Below, piece after piece: positions 1-7,285 of a DNA stretch of 15,237 nucleotides (positions are counted from its first letter, which is position 1; the number at the start of each line of letters is the position of its first letter). The stretch spans positions 1 through 15,237 of the forward strand of contig JAQGJA010000137.1 of the NCBI GenBank assembly GCA_028290805.1. Direction: 5' to 3'. The position numbers and the translations under genes were made by a program. Under the pieces are notes generated by a model. That model was not told the DNA's origin. It ran no database searches and was given only the letters and a program-made list of their open reading frames with translations. This DNA comes from Alphaproteobacteria bacterium. Lineage in GTDB: Bacteria > Pseudomonadota > Alphaproteobacteria > Micavibrionales > SZUA-601.

Positions 1-650
1 TTTTCCTTGTTTTCTTCAAAAAAGGCTTTGGCGTCGGTTTCATTCACCGGCGTCTTTTTAATATTGGCCTGCGTGATGGGAATGATATCAGCACTGCGCT
101 GTTCTTTTTCGGCGCGATAGGAGGAGGCGACCAGGGTTGGTGGCACGTTCAGATCGCCGGTGGCGACCGAGCTTGCCAGGAGGTTGATAGCAAAATCGCT
201 GCGGAGCAATTCGACCAATTCGCTTTCGCTCATTTTCTGCTGGGATAAAACAAGCTGGAGTTTTTCCTGGGGAGTGCCGGAAACGGTGACGTTGTTCAAT
301 TGCTGTTTCAGCTGGGTGGCCACATATTTATTGTCGATGCGGATGCCCATTTTCTGGGCCGACTGGGCCAGGATCTGGCGCTCGATCTCGCGCTGCAGGA
401 TCATGGCGGGGACACCCATCTGGCGGGCCATGCTGTCCTGCAGGCCGTTTTGCTCCAAGGCGCGGGCATAGATGCGGCTGAATTCCACGGCGTTAACCGA
501 TTTGCCGCCGATTCTGGCGATTTCCTGGTTTGTTTCGCCGCTGTTCAGCGTGCTGGAATTGCCGGTAAAGACAAGGGCCATCCCGGCCGAAAGCAGCACG
601 ATGCCAAGTATTGTGCGGATGATGATCTTTTGCGTAAGGGTCTGGCTCAT
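1..650 (-). CDS. ppiD: PpiD/SurA-type peptidyl-prolyl isomerase, N-terminal part
   Basis: An open frame reads leftward from ATG at 650 to the window edge without a stop, giving about 216 residues; the C-terminal part is missing. Residues 1-8 are polar, and about 9-29 form one hydrophobic segment, fitting a membrane-anchored periplasmic protein. From about residue 41 comes a SurA-N-like helical chaperone region (QEIARIGGKSVNAVEFSRIY, then a segment rich in Gln, Met and Glu). The parvulin isomerase domain expected in this family would lie off the left edge. A Shine-Dalgarno AGGGA (complement of 656-660) sits 5 nt before the ATG. PpiD-type proteins help newly exported outer-membrane and periplasmic proteins fold. 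The gene is divergent from tpiA, an arrangement common in alphaproteobacteria. The family call is good; PpiD versus another SurA-N protein cannot be settled without the C-terminus. Confidence 0.85.
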   Translation of the reverse strand, partial: MSQTLTQKIIIRTILGIVLLSAGMALVFTGNSSTLNSGETNQEIARIGGKSVNAVEFSRIYARALEQNGLQDSMARQMGVPAMILQREIERQILAQSAQKMGIRIDNKYVATQLKQQLNNVTVSGTPQEKLQLVLSQQKMSESELVELLRSDFAINLLASSVATGDLNVPPTLVASSYRAEKEQRSADIIPITQANIKKTPVNETDAKAFFEENKE

Positions 651-692
651 AAAATTCCCTGAAGGTCTCTAGGATTGCAAATCTTTGGCGGC

Positions 693-721
693 AGCATAGC
701 GGTGTTGATATCCCGAGGCAA
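693..721 (-). promoter_or_regulatory. Candidate sigma70-like promoter for ppiD
   Basis: On the minus strand, TTGCCT (721-716) and TATGCT (698-693) are separated by 17 nt and would start transcription about 35 nt before the ppiD ATG. Each hexamer matches 4 of 6 consensus bases. It overlaps the tpiA promoter candidate on the other strand. Seen by eye only. Confidence 0.35.
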
Positions 722-733
722 GCTTGGTACAAG
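705..733 (+). promoter_or_regulatory. Candidate sigma70-like promoter for tpiA
   Basis: TTGATA (705-710, 5 of 6 to consensus) and TACAAG (728-733, 4 of 6) are separated by 17 nt. A start near 740 would leave a short leader holding the GGAG ribosome site at 749-752. It probably drives tpiA-secG-pyrG. Confidence 0.45.
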
Positions 734-758
734 GACGGCATACAAGATGGAGAAAACG

Positions 759-1490
759 ATGAAAAAACTGATCGCCGGCAACTGGAAAATGAATCTGGGC
801 CGCAACGACGCCGGGAACCTGGCCCGCAATCTGGCTGAAAAAGCCGCGCAAGCCAATGACAAATATGAATTGATCCTGTGCCCGCCCTCCGTCTGGCTGA
901 CCGATGTCGCCGATGCGATCAAGGGTTCCGCCGTGAAACTGGGCGCCCAGGACGTGCATGAACAGGATAAAGGCGCGTTTACCGGCAATCTGTCGGCCAA
1001 TATGCTGAAAGAGGCCGGGGCGGCCTATGCCCTGATCGGCCATTCCGAGCGCCGCCAGTATCACCGCGAAGACAATGTCCTGATCAAGTCCAAGGCGGAA
1101 AACGCCATTAAAAACGGCCTGATTCCCATTATCTGCGTTGGCGAGGTCGAAGAAGACCGCAATGCCGGACGCCAGAACGAGGTGGTCGGCCAACAAATCG
1201 CAGAATCACTGCCTGCTTCGGGCGAATTCGTCGTGGCCTATGAACCCGTCTGGGCCATCGGTACGGGCAAAACCGCTACGCCCGAAGATGTTCGTGCCAT
1301 GCATGCATTTATCCGCTCTGCGCTGGCCAAGGCGGTTGACCGCGCGGAACAAGTGGCTATTCTGTATGGCGGATCGGTCAAGGCGGCAAATGCCCCCGAG
1401 ATTCTGGCCACGCCGAATGTCGACGGCGTCCTGGTTGGCGGTGCCAGCCTTGATGAAAAAGAATTCTGGGCAATCGCCCAAGCGGCCTGA
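759..1490 (+). CDS. tpiA: Triose-phosphate isomerase
   Basis: Interconverts dihydroxyacetone phosphate and glyceraldehyde 3-phosphate in the cytosol (glycolysis/gluconeogenesis). The protein is 243 residues, close to the usual length of about 250. All hallmarks are visible: GNWKMN at 7-12 (substrate-binding Asn8, Lys10), IGHSERR with catalytic His95, AYEPVWAIGTGK with catalytic Glu162 and the mobile loop 6 just after it, YGGSVK at 203-208 and DGVLVGGASL at 222-231 for phosphate binding. The frame is open upstream to 675, but ATG 759 is chosen because GGAG at 749-752 lies 6 nt before it and GNWKMN then falls at the normal distance from the N-terminus. ATG 747 would add only four residues. First gene of the tpiA-secG-pyrG run. 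Confidence 0.97.
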   Translation: MKKLIAGNWKMNLGRNDAGNLARNLAEKAAQANDKYELILCPPSVWLTDVADAIKGSAVKLGAQDVHEQDKGAFTGNLSANMLKEAGAAYALIGHSERRQYHREDNVLIKSKAENAIKNGLIPIICVGEVEEDRNAGRQNEVVGQQIAESLPASGEFVVAYEPVWAIGTGKTATPEDVRAMHAFIRSALAKAVDRAEQVAILYGGSVKAANAPEILATPNVDGVLVGGASLDEKEFWAIAQAA

Positions 1491-1502
1491 TTCAGGCGGC
1501 TT
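1480..1502 (+). other. Stem-loop at the tpiA/secG junction
   Basis: Arms 1480-1490 and 1492-1502 pair over 11 positions with one G-G mismatch, around the tpiA stop codon, followed by AATTTAG rather than a clean T-run. It could be a weak terminator, an mRNA-processing or a stability element. The missing U-tract and the close secG gene argue against full termination. Confidence 0.35.
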
Positions 1503-1521
1503 AATTTAGAAGGAATAAAAA

Positions 1522-1869
1522 ATGGAAATGGTCATCCTTGTCATCCACGTCATTCTGGCTTTGGCAATTGTCGGTGTTGTTTTGCTGCAGCCGCCGGAAA
1601 ACAGTTCTCTTGGCGGTTTGGGCGCCAGCAATACGATGGCTGGGGCCAATGTGCGCGGCCAGGCGAATATCCTGACCCGCACCACAGCGGTATTGGCGGC
1701 ATTGTTCATCATTACCTCCTTGGCTTTGGCCCTGATCGGCGGGCATAACAAGCCGCGCGCTGCCTCTATTCTGGATGAAGCGGGCACAACACCAGCGGCG
1801 ACCGATAAAGCAGCAGTTCCTGCACCCGATGCCCCGAAACAGGCCCCAAGCGTTCCTCTAAGCAAATAA
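1522..1869 (+). CDS. secG: Preprotein translocase subunit SecG
   Basis: Small accessory subunit of the SecYEG channel in the inner membrane. The protein is 115 residues: first membrane segment at about 2-22, the typical motif LLQPPENSSLGGLG, then a short loop and a second membrane segment at about 53-73. After it comes a cytoplasmic-type Ala/Pro-rich tail of about 40 residues, a feature often seen in alphaproteobacterial SecG. AGAAGGA at 1508-1514 lies 7 nt before the ATG. The stop TAA shares its last A with the pyrG start (TAATG), so the two are likely translationally coupled. The tpiA-secG-pyrG order is a familiar alphaproteobacterial one and supports the call. Confidence 0.93.
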   Translation: MEMVILVIHVILALAIVGVVLLQPPENSSLGGLGASNTMAGANVRGQANILTRTTAVLAALFIITSLALALIGGHNKPRAASILDEAGTTPAATDKAAVPAPDAPKQAPSVPLSK

Positions 1870-3494
1870 TGACCCGGTACATCTTTATCACCGGCGGCGT
1901 GGTTTCTTCCCTTGGGAAGGGCCTTGCCACCGCAGCATTGGGCGCCGTTTTGCAGGCGCATGGCTATTCGGTGCGTTTGCGCAAGCTGGATCCCTATCTG
2001 AATGTCGATCCCGGCACGATGAGCCCGACCCAGCATGGCGAGGTTTTCGTCACCGATGACGGCGCTGAAACCGATCTGGACCTGGGCCATTACGAGCGTT
2101 TCGCCGGGGTTACCACGAATAAACAGGATAATATAACGACAGGCCGCATCTATACCAATGTCCTGTCGCGTGAGCGTCGCGGCGATTATCTGGGCGCGAC
2201 GATCCAGGTCGTGCCGCATGTCACCGACGAGATCCAGGATTTCATCAAGGCCGCCGACGGCACAGCCGATTTCGTCCTGATCGAACTGGGCGGCACGGTG
2301 GGCGATATCGAGATTCTGCCATTTTTAGAAGCCATCCGCCAGTTCCGTAACGAGATCGGCCATAAACGCGTGATGTTCGCGCATATGACGCTGCTGCCTT
2401 ATATCTCTGTCGCCGGGGAATATAAGACCAAGCCGACCCAGCATTCCGTCAGCGAATTATTGTCGCACGGGATCCAGCCCAATGTTTTAATGTGCCGCGC
2501 TGACCGCGTCCTGACCGATGGCGAGCGCAAAAAGATTGCTCAGTTTTGCAACGTTTCGCCGGAAAATGTCGTTTCCGCGCCCGATGCCAAAACGATTTAC
2601 CAGGTGCCGATCACCTATCACGAAGAGGGCCTGGACCGCGCGGTTTTGAATTATTTCGACCTGCCGTTCAGCAAACCGGACCTGTCGCGCTGGGAAAATA
2701 TCGTCCATACGGTGCAAAATCCGGAAGGTGCGGTAACCATCGCCGTGGTAGGAAAATATGTGACGCTGCTGGACAGTTACAAATCGCTGATCGAAGCGTT
2801 GCATCATGGCGGCATCGCCAATAAAACACGCGTGAATTTACGCTGGGTCGATGCCGAGAAACTGGAAAAAACCGGCCTGGAAGAACTGCAGGACGTGCAG
2901 GGCATCCTGGTCCCCGGCGGCTTTGGCGAGCGCGGCACCGAAGGCAAGATCCGCGCCATTACTTATGCACGGGAAAACAAAATCCCCTATTTCGGCATCT
3001 GTTTCGGCATGCAGATGGCCGTGATCGAAGCCTCCCGTAATCTTGGCAGTTTGCCCGAAGCCAACTCCAGCGAATTGCGCCCTGAAAACCCGCAAAATGT
3101 AGTCGGATTAATGACCGAATGGCTGAAAGGCAACGAACTGGAAACGCGGCACGAAACCACCGATCTGGGCGGTACGATGCGCCTGGGCGCTTATCCCTGT
3201 TTCCTGGAACAAGGTTCTCTGGCCTCCAAAATCTACGGCGGCGCGGAAATTTCCGAACGCCACCGCCACCGCTATGAAGTGAACATCAATTACAAAACCA
3301 ATTACAACCAGGCCGGCCTGGTTTTTTCTGGCATGTCCCCCGACAACAAACTGCCCGAGATCATCGAACGAAACGACCACCCCTGGTTCATCGGCGTCCA
3401 GTTCCACCCGGAATTGAAGTCCAAGCCCTTTGCGCCGCATCCCTTGTTCAAGTCGTTTATTGCAGCGGCGATGAAGCAGGAGCGGTTGGTTTAA
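1869..3494 (+). CDS. pyrG: CTP synthase (glutamine-hydrolysing)
   Basis: Makes CTP from UTP, ATP and glutamine; CTP feeds nucleic acids, phospholipids and CMP-Kdo. The protein is 541 residues, close to the usual 545. The N-terminal synthetase domain opens with ITGGVVSSLGKG (7-18) carrying the P-loop and continues with KLDPYLNVDPGTMSP and the TDLDLGHYERF segment. The C-terminal class I glutamine amidotransferase domain has the nucleophile Cys378 in GICFGMQ, and His513 and Glu515 in FHPE, completing the triad. The start overlaps the secG stop by one base (TAATG), so no separate ribosome site is needed. The next gene starts one base after its stop. Nothing looks damaged. Confidence 0.98.
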   Translation: MTRYIFITGGVVSSLGKGLATAALGAVLQAHGYSVRLRKLDPYLNVDPGTMSPTQHGEVFVTDDGAETDLDLGHYERFAGVTTNKQDNITTGRIYTNVLSRERRGDYLGATIQVVPHVTDEIQDFIKAADGTADFVLIELGGTVGDIEILPFLEAIRQFRNEIGHKRVMFAHMTLLPYISVAGEYKTKPTQHSVSELLSHGIQPNVLMCRADRVLTDGERKKIAQFCNVSPENVVSAPDAKTIYQVPITYHEEGLDRAVLNYFDLPFSKPDLSRWENIVHTVQNPEGAVTIAVVGKYVTLLDSYKSLIEALHHGGIANKTRVNLRWVDAEKLEKTGLEELQDVQGILVPGGFGERGTEGKIRAITYARENKIPYFGICFGMQMAVIEASRNLGSLPEANSSELRPENPQNVVGLMTEWLKGNELETRHETTDLGGTMRLGAYPCFLEQGSLASKIYGGAEISERHRHRYEVNINYKTNYNQAGLVFSGMSPDNKLPEIIERNDHPWFIGVQFHPELKSKPFAPHPLFKSFIAAAMKQERLV

Positions 3495-3495
3495 A

Positions 3496-3933
3496 ATGAA
3501 CTGGATGGTCTGGGCATTTGCCGTTATCGTAAGCAGTGTAACATATCAAACATCCGCTAAAATTTTCTCTGGAAAATTGCCTATATTCGTTTATACAACG
3601 ATTGTCAGCCTGACGATGCTGGCAATTAGCTTAATAGCTTTAGGCGTTACGTACAAATCAACGGATTTTGCTGTATTGGATCACAAGAAAGTGCTGCTGG
3701 CTTGTTGGCTAGGTTTTGCCAGTTTCATGATCGAATTCACATTTTACTTCCTCTATAAAAATAATGCACCCATTTCTGTTGCACGCATGCTCATTTTAGC
3801 TGGCAGTGCTATCATTCTTTTGTTTGTCGGCGTAGTTTTTTTCAAAGAGCGGTTTAATTCTTACCAGGTTTTTGGTTCGGTTTTGTGCTTGCTGGGATTA
3901 TATTTCATCATTATGTGGAAGCCGAAGGTTTGA
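3496..3933 (+). CDS. Single-domain EamA/DMT-family membrane protein (orphan half)
   Basis: A 145-residue, very hydrophobic protein with about five predicted membrane segments and the typical C-terminal pattern of an EamA domain: the segment ending VGVVFFKERF, a short loop, then a last helix ending in MWKPKV. Full-length drug/metabolite transporters carry two such 5-helix domains (10 helices); this has one. The neutral N-terminus, the Lys-containing loop after helix 1 and the Lys-rich C-terminus suggest N-outside, C-inside, like the second half of a full transporter. It resembles the protein at 14686-15135 (both begin M-[ND]-W and end in a Lys-Pro-Lys tail). It starts one base after pyrG stops and probably shares its message. 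More AT-rich by eye than pyrG. Substrate unknown. Confidence 0.7.
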   Translation: MNWMVWAFAVIVSSVTYQTSAKIFSGKLPIFVYTTIVSLTMLAISLIALGVTYKSTDFAVLDHKKVLLACWLGFASFMIEFTFYFLYKNNAPISVARMLILAGSAIILLFVGVVFFKERFNSYQVFGSVLCLLGLYFIIMWKPKV

Positions 3934-3958
3934 TTAAATTATAGCCAGGATAAGAAGA

Positions 3959-4291
3959 ATGAAGAATACAGAAAACGTCACACGCTTCTTTTATTTCGGC
4001 AATGAAATCGACCAGGCCATGTTTGAGAAGTTTACCCTGGGCGAGGGGTTTACCTTGGCGGCTTCTTATAAAACGGATTATCCGACGGACCAGCCCTTTG
4101 CCACCTTGGTCAAGGGTATGGAAGACGTGGATGAAAGCATCAAAGATTCCCTGGCTTTTTGCAGGACATTAGAGGAATGGGCGAAAAACTATCACGGCCG
4201 CTATGACGGCAGTGAATCGCAACTGGATATCGATCCGGAGGATATTAAGGCGTTTCTCGCTTCGCTGCCGCCGGAGGGGAAGGTGGGGTAA
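3959..4291 (+). CDS. Small RraB-like protein (putative ribonuclease E regulator family)
   Basis: A 110-residue soluble protein starting at ATG 3959 behind a purine-rich AGGATAAGAAG. The pattern recalls the RraB/Regulator_B family: RFFYFGNE near 9-16, a Phe/Gly stretch FTLGEGF near 25-31, and a C-terminal LEEWAKNYHGRYDG (71-84), where RraB-like proteins commonly have an A..Y.G.YDGW motif. Here the Trp is Ser. RraB proteins bind RNase E and alter mRNA decay; whether this one does is inference from a distant resemblance. It follows the EamA gene by 25 bases and may be co-transcribed. If the resemblance is wrong it is simply an unknown small cytosolic protein. Confidence 0.5.
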   Translation: MKNTENVTRFFYFGNEIDQAMFEKFTLGEGFTLAASYKTDYPTDQPFATLVKGMEDVDESIKDSLAFCRTLEEWAKNYHGRYDGSESQLDIDPEDIKAFLASLPPEGKVG

Positions 4292-4361
4292 TGATCAAAA
4301 ACCTCTTGTATATCCGATTTGAATTTGCAAATATTATGTTTTTCTAGATTAAGGAAGCACC

Positions 4362-4937
4362 ATGTCCCAGCAAACGGCCGCCGCCATTGAAGAGATCATT
4401 GTTAAAGTCAGCCATTGGAAAAACGTTTTTAAAAAAACCGCAGAAGAAGCTCTTGAAGAAACAATTCCTGAAGAAGCGGATGGACTTTCTTATGCGGAAA
4501 TTTTGGATAAAGCAAAGAATACGGATCTATCCGTAAACGATATTAATTACGCAGTAATGCAGGCATTTACAGGCATTGGCGCTTTTAGCGCCAATGCAAA
4601 AGAATTATTACATTCTCCCGGTTATAAAGAGGCGAAGACAATCGCGAATTATATTTTCAGCAATTACAATGACGACCTTTTTGCTCAACAAAGTATGGAG
4701 GGTCCCCTTATTGCTTGTCCGCCGCATTTGGAAGATACAAAATTGGCAGCCGTTTTTCACGCATCGTCCCATCCATTGCTTGAAATGTTTTATGAAACAA
4801 AGGACGAAAACCTGATTGAGCTGCCTGATGTTTTTGTATTGGAAAACTCCAATCTTTATACAATAAAAGCTATGCGCAGCCTGGATGAAAACCCGGTGTT
4901 TAAAGAGCGGATAAAAGCGCTTAACTTGGCAGGCTAG
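4362..4937 (+). CDS. Hypothetical protein, 191 residues
   Basis: The frame from ATG 4362 has a good ribosome site (AAGGA at 4351-4355, 7 nt before). I do not recognise the family. The protein is acidic and soluble-looking, with no signal peptide or membrane segment. Residues about 8-40 are helix-like and rich in Glu, Lys and Ala. The middle has a Gly/Ala stretch (FTGIGAFSANAKELL) and the C-terminal half contains a His-containing segment (VFHASSHPLLEMFYE). Upstream, 4306-4337 is AT-rich, with a TATTAT that could serve as a -10 and a 10-bp palindrome at 4323-4332, so it may have its own promoter; no well-spaced -35 was found. It lies between the RraB-like gene and kdsA and looks more AT-rich than either core neighbour. 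Confidence 0.75.
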   Translation: MSQQTAAAIEEIIVKVSHWKNVFKKTAEEALEETIPEEADGLSYAEILDKAKNTDLSVNDINYAVMQAFTGIGAFSANAKELLHSPGYKEAKTIANYIFSNYNDDLFAQQSMEGPLIACPPHLEDTKLAAVFHASSHPLLEMFYETKDENLIELPDVFVLENSNLYTIKAMRSLDENPVFKERIKALNLAG

Positions 4938-4950
4938 AAAAGAAAGTATC

Positions 4951-4978
4951 TTGTTAACTCCTTTTAGTACGCTATCCT
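4951..4978 (+). promoter_or_regulatory. Candidate promoter for kdsA-eno
   Basis: TTGTTA (4951-4956) and TATCCT (4973-4978) with a 16-nt spacer lie just upstream of the kdsA ribosome site AAAGGAG (4991-4997). Each hexamer matches 4 of 6 consensus bases. It would separate kdsA-eno from the preceding unknown gene. Confidence 0.35.
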
Positions 4979-5004
4979 TAGTACCATTCAAAAGGAGCTT
5001 TACT

Positions 5005-5838
5005 ATGAACCCGCAAAAATCCGTTGCCGTTAGCGGCATTACATTCGGCAATAACCGCCCCTTTGTCCTGATTGCCGGGCCCTGCCAGCTGGAGAGCAGG
5101 GAACATGCCTTTGGTCTCGCGCAGCGTCTGGCGGATCTGACGGATACGCTGAATATTCCGTTTATCTTTAAAGCCTCGTACGACAAGGCGAACCGGACCT
5201 CGATCAACGGGACGCGCGGGATCGGGATGGAAAAGGGGCTGGAAATCCTGGCCGCCATCCGCGACAAATTCGGCTGTCCGGTCATCACCGATGTGCATAC
5301 AGAAGAGCAATGCGCGATCGTGGCGCAATCGGTGGATATTCTGCAGATCCCCGCACTGCTTTCGCGCCAGACGGATTTATTGATTGCGGCGGCCAATACG
5401 GGCAAGCCGATCCATGTCAAAAAGGGCCAGTTCCTGGCGCCATGGGATATGGCGAATGTGGCCAAGAAAATCGCATCCACCGGCAATGATAATATCCTGC
5501 TTTGCGAGCGCGGGACCAGTTTTGGTTACAATACGCTTGTGAACGATATGCGCGCTTTGCCGATCATGGCGGAAACCGGTTATCCGGTCGTGTTCGACGC
5601 CACCCATTCGGTGCAGAAACCAGCCGGCCAGGGCGACAGCACGGGCGGCGACCGCACCATGGTGCCGCATCTGTCGCGCGCCGCGATTGCCGTCGGCATT
5701 GCGGGCCTGTTCATCGAAACCCACCAGGACCCGGACCATGCGCCATCGGATGGCCCGAACATGGTGCGTCTTGACGATATGCCGAAATTGCTGCAAACCC
5801 TGAAACAACTTGATAACCTGATCAAAGAAGGAAACTAA
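5005..5838 (+). CDS. kdsA: 3-deoxy-8-phosphooctulonate synthase (Kdo-8-P synthase), metal-dependent type
   Basis: Condenses arabinose 5-phosphate with phosphoenolpyruvate to Kdo 8-phosphate, the first committed step to the Kdo core sugar of lipopolysaccharide. The protein is 277 residues, normal length. Conserved blocks: FVLIAGPCQLES (20-31), FKASYDKANRTS, VKKGQFLAPWDM, ERGTSFGYN, FDATHSVQ and the GGDR region. Cys27, His201, Glu238 and Asp249 fall exactly where the Aquifex metal ligands (Cys11, His185, Glu222, Asp233) would lie, with identical spacings, so this belongs to the metal-requiring class; the E. coli enzyme has Asn at the Cys position. ATG 5005 is chosen because AAAGGAG lies 7 nt before it; an in-frame TTG at 4951 adds an unlikely extension. 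eno follows after 5 bases. Confidence 0.96.
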   Translation: MNPQKSVAVSGITFGNNRPFVLIAGPCQLESREHAFGLAQRLADLTDTLNIPFIFKASYDKANRTSINGTRGIGMEKGLEILAAIRDKFGCPVITDVHTEEQCAIVAQSVDILQIPALLSRQTDLLIAAANTGKPIHVKKGQFLAPWDMANVAKKIASTGNDNILLCERGTSFGYNTLVNDMRALPIMAETGYPVVFDATHSVQKPAGQGDSTGGDRTMVPHLSRAAIAVGIAGLFIETHQDPDHAPSDGPNMVRLDDMPKLLQTLKQLDNLIKEGN

Positions 5839-5843
5839 AAACC

Positions 5844-7217
5844 ATGTCCGAAATTATTGATATCCACGCCCGCGAAATTCTCGACTCCCGCGGCAACCCA
5901 ACCGTCGAAGTCGAAGTCACATTGGAAAGCGGCGCATTCGGCCGCGCCGCAGTCCCATCGGGCGCCTCCACCGGTGCGCATGAAGCCGTTGAAAAACGCG
6001 ACGGCGACGCCAAGCGTTACGGCGGCAAAGGCGTATTGAAAGCCGTACAGGCCGTGAACACCGAAATTTATGATACATTGATCGGCTATGATGCTTCGTT
6101 CCAGCAGGAAATCGATGCTACGCTGATCGACCTGGACGGCACGCCGAACAAGGCGCGTCTGGGCGCCAATGCCATTCTGGGCGTATCGCTGGCTTGTGCC
6201 AAGGCGGCGGCGGAAGAACATGGCCTGGAACTGTACCGCTATGTCGGCGGTGTGTTCGCGCATACCCTTCCCACCCCAATGATGAACATCATCAATGGCG
6301 GCGCGCATGCCGATAACCCGGTCGATATCCAGGAATTCATGATCATGCCTGTCGGCGCACAAGACATGAGCCAGGCTTTGCAAATGGGCGCCGAAGTATT
6401 CCATACCCTGAAAAAATTGCTGAAAGACGCCAAGCACAACACGAATGTCGGCGACGAGGGCGGTTTCGCTCCGGCCTTGCGTTCGTCGAAAGAGGCTTTG
6501 GATTTCATCATGCGCGCCATCGATGCCGCAGGATACAAAGCGGGCAAGGATATCATGCTGGCTTTGGATGTTGCCGCATCCGAGTTTTACAAAAACGGCA
6601 AATATAATCTGGAAGGCGAAGGCAAAGTGTTGTCTTCCGACGGCATGGTCGATTATTTGGCTGACCTGGCCCGCCAATACCCGCTGGCCTCGATTGAGGA
6701 CGGCATGAATGAAGATGACTGGTCCGGCTGGAACGCACTGACCTCGACGCTTGGCAACAAGATCCAGATCGTTGGCGACGATTTGTTCGTCACCAACCCG
6801 CAACGTCTGCAGCGCGGCATTACCGAAAAATGCGGCAACGCCATTCTGGTCAAAGTGAACCAGATCGGCACGCTGACGGAAACATTGCAAGCCATTGAAA
6901 TGGCCAAGCGCGCCGGTTTCGGCGTTGTGTTATCGCACCGCTCAGGCGAGACGGAAGACAGCACGATCGCCGATCTAGCCGTCGCGACCAATGCCGGACA
7001 GATCAAGACCGGTTCCCTGTCCCGCTCGGACCGCGTGGCGAAATACAACCAATTGCTGCGCATCGAAGAGTCGTTGGGCCAGGACGCCGCCTATGCCGGG
7101 TACAGCATTTTGCGTACACAACCCGATTTTGGTAAGCCGGCGATTGGCAAGGCCGCCGCTTCGAAGACGGCCAAGCCTGCCTTGAAAGCAGTGACGACCA
7201 AAACGAAGAAGAAATAA
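5844..7217 (+). CDS. eno: Enolase with a lysine-rich C-terminal extension
   Basis: Dehydrates 2-phosphoglycerate to phosphoenolpyruvate (glycolysis). It also supplies the PEP used by the neighbouring KdsA. All signatures are present: ILDSRGNPTVEVEV near the N-terminus, SGASTGAHEA, GDEGGFAP with catalytic Glu205, the metal ligands in ALDVAASEF, IEDGM and GDDLFV, KVNQIGT with catalytic Lys337, and SHRSGETEDS. At 457 residues it is about 30 longer than usual: the normal fold ends near residue 425 and residues 426-457 form an extra tail with nine lysines, ending in three Lys, otherwise Ala/Thr/Pro. Ribosome site AAGGA (5828-5832) lies inside the end of kdsA. An intrinsic terminator follows at 7235. 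Confidence 0.97.
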   Translation: MSEIIDIHAREILDSRGNPTVEVEVTLESGAFGRAAVPSGASTGAHEAVEKRDGDAKRYGGKGVLKAVQAVNTEIYDTLIGYDASFQQEIDATLIDLDGTPNKARLGANAILGVSLACAKAAAEEHGLELYRYVGGVFAHTLPTPMMNIINGGAHADNPVDIQEFMIMPVGAQDMSQALQMGAEVFHTLKKLLKDAKHNTNVGDEGGFAPALRSSKEALDFIMRAIDAAGYKAGKDIMLALDVAASEFYKNGKYNLEGEGKVLSSDGMVDYLADLARQYPLASIEDGMNEDDWSGWNALTSTLGNKIQIVGDDLFVTNPQRLQRGITEKCGNAILVKVNQIGTLTETLQAIEMAKRAGFGVVLSHRSGETEDSTIADLAVATNAGQIKTGSLSRSDRVAKYNQLLRIEESLGQDAAYAGYSILRTQPDFGKPAIGKAAASKTAKPALKAVTTKTKKK

Positions 7218-7234
7218 GGTTTCCCATTGAGTTT

Positions 7235-7263
7235 AAAGCCCCGCTTGATGCGGGGCTTTTTTT
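7235..7263 (+). terminator. Rho-independent terminator after eno
   Basis: Perfect 10-bp stem (AAAGCCCCGC at 7235-7244 with GCGGGGCTTT at 7250-7259), 5-nt loop TTGAT, and a T-run at 7257-7263. It lies 17 bases past the eno stop and should end the kdsA-eno message. Confidence 0.93.
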
Positions 7264-7285
7264 ATGCTCCTTCTTTTAATCCCAC

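Noticed and set aside
300..662. Plus-strand frames at 160-672
   Set aside because: Antisense to the PpiD-like coding region, which is open to the window edge and has a membrane anchor and SurA-N pattern.
675..758. N-terminal extension of tpiA
   Set aside because: It would add 28 residues not found in the family and cover the candidate promoter; GGAG points to ATG 759.
4951..5004. TTG start and 18-residue extension of kdsA
   Set aside because: ATG 5005 has a strong ribosome site and gives normal length; the extension covers a promoter-like region.
4608..5486. Minus-strand frame (292 codons) across the 191-residue gene and kdsA
   Set aside because: Runs antisense through two plus-strand genes, one of them certain; no protein family seen.
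5835..6890. Long minus-strand frame (351 codons) opposite eno
   Set aside because: It lies fully antisense to a clear enolase; its protein has no recognisable domain and mirrors the codon bias of eno.
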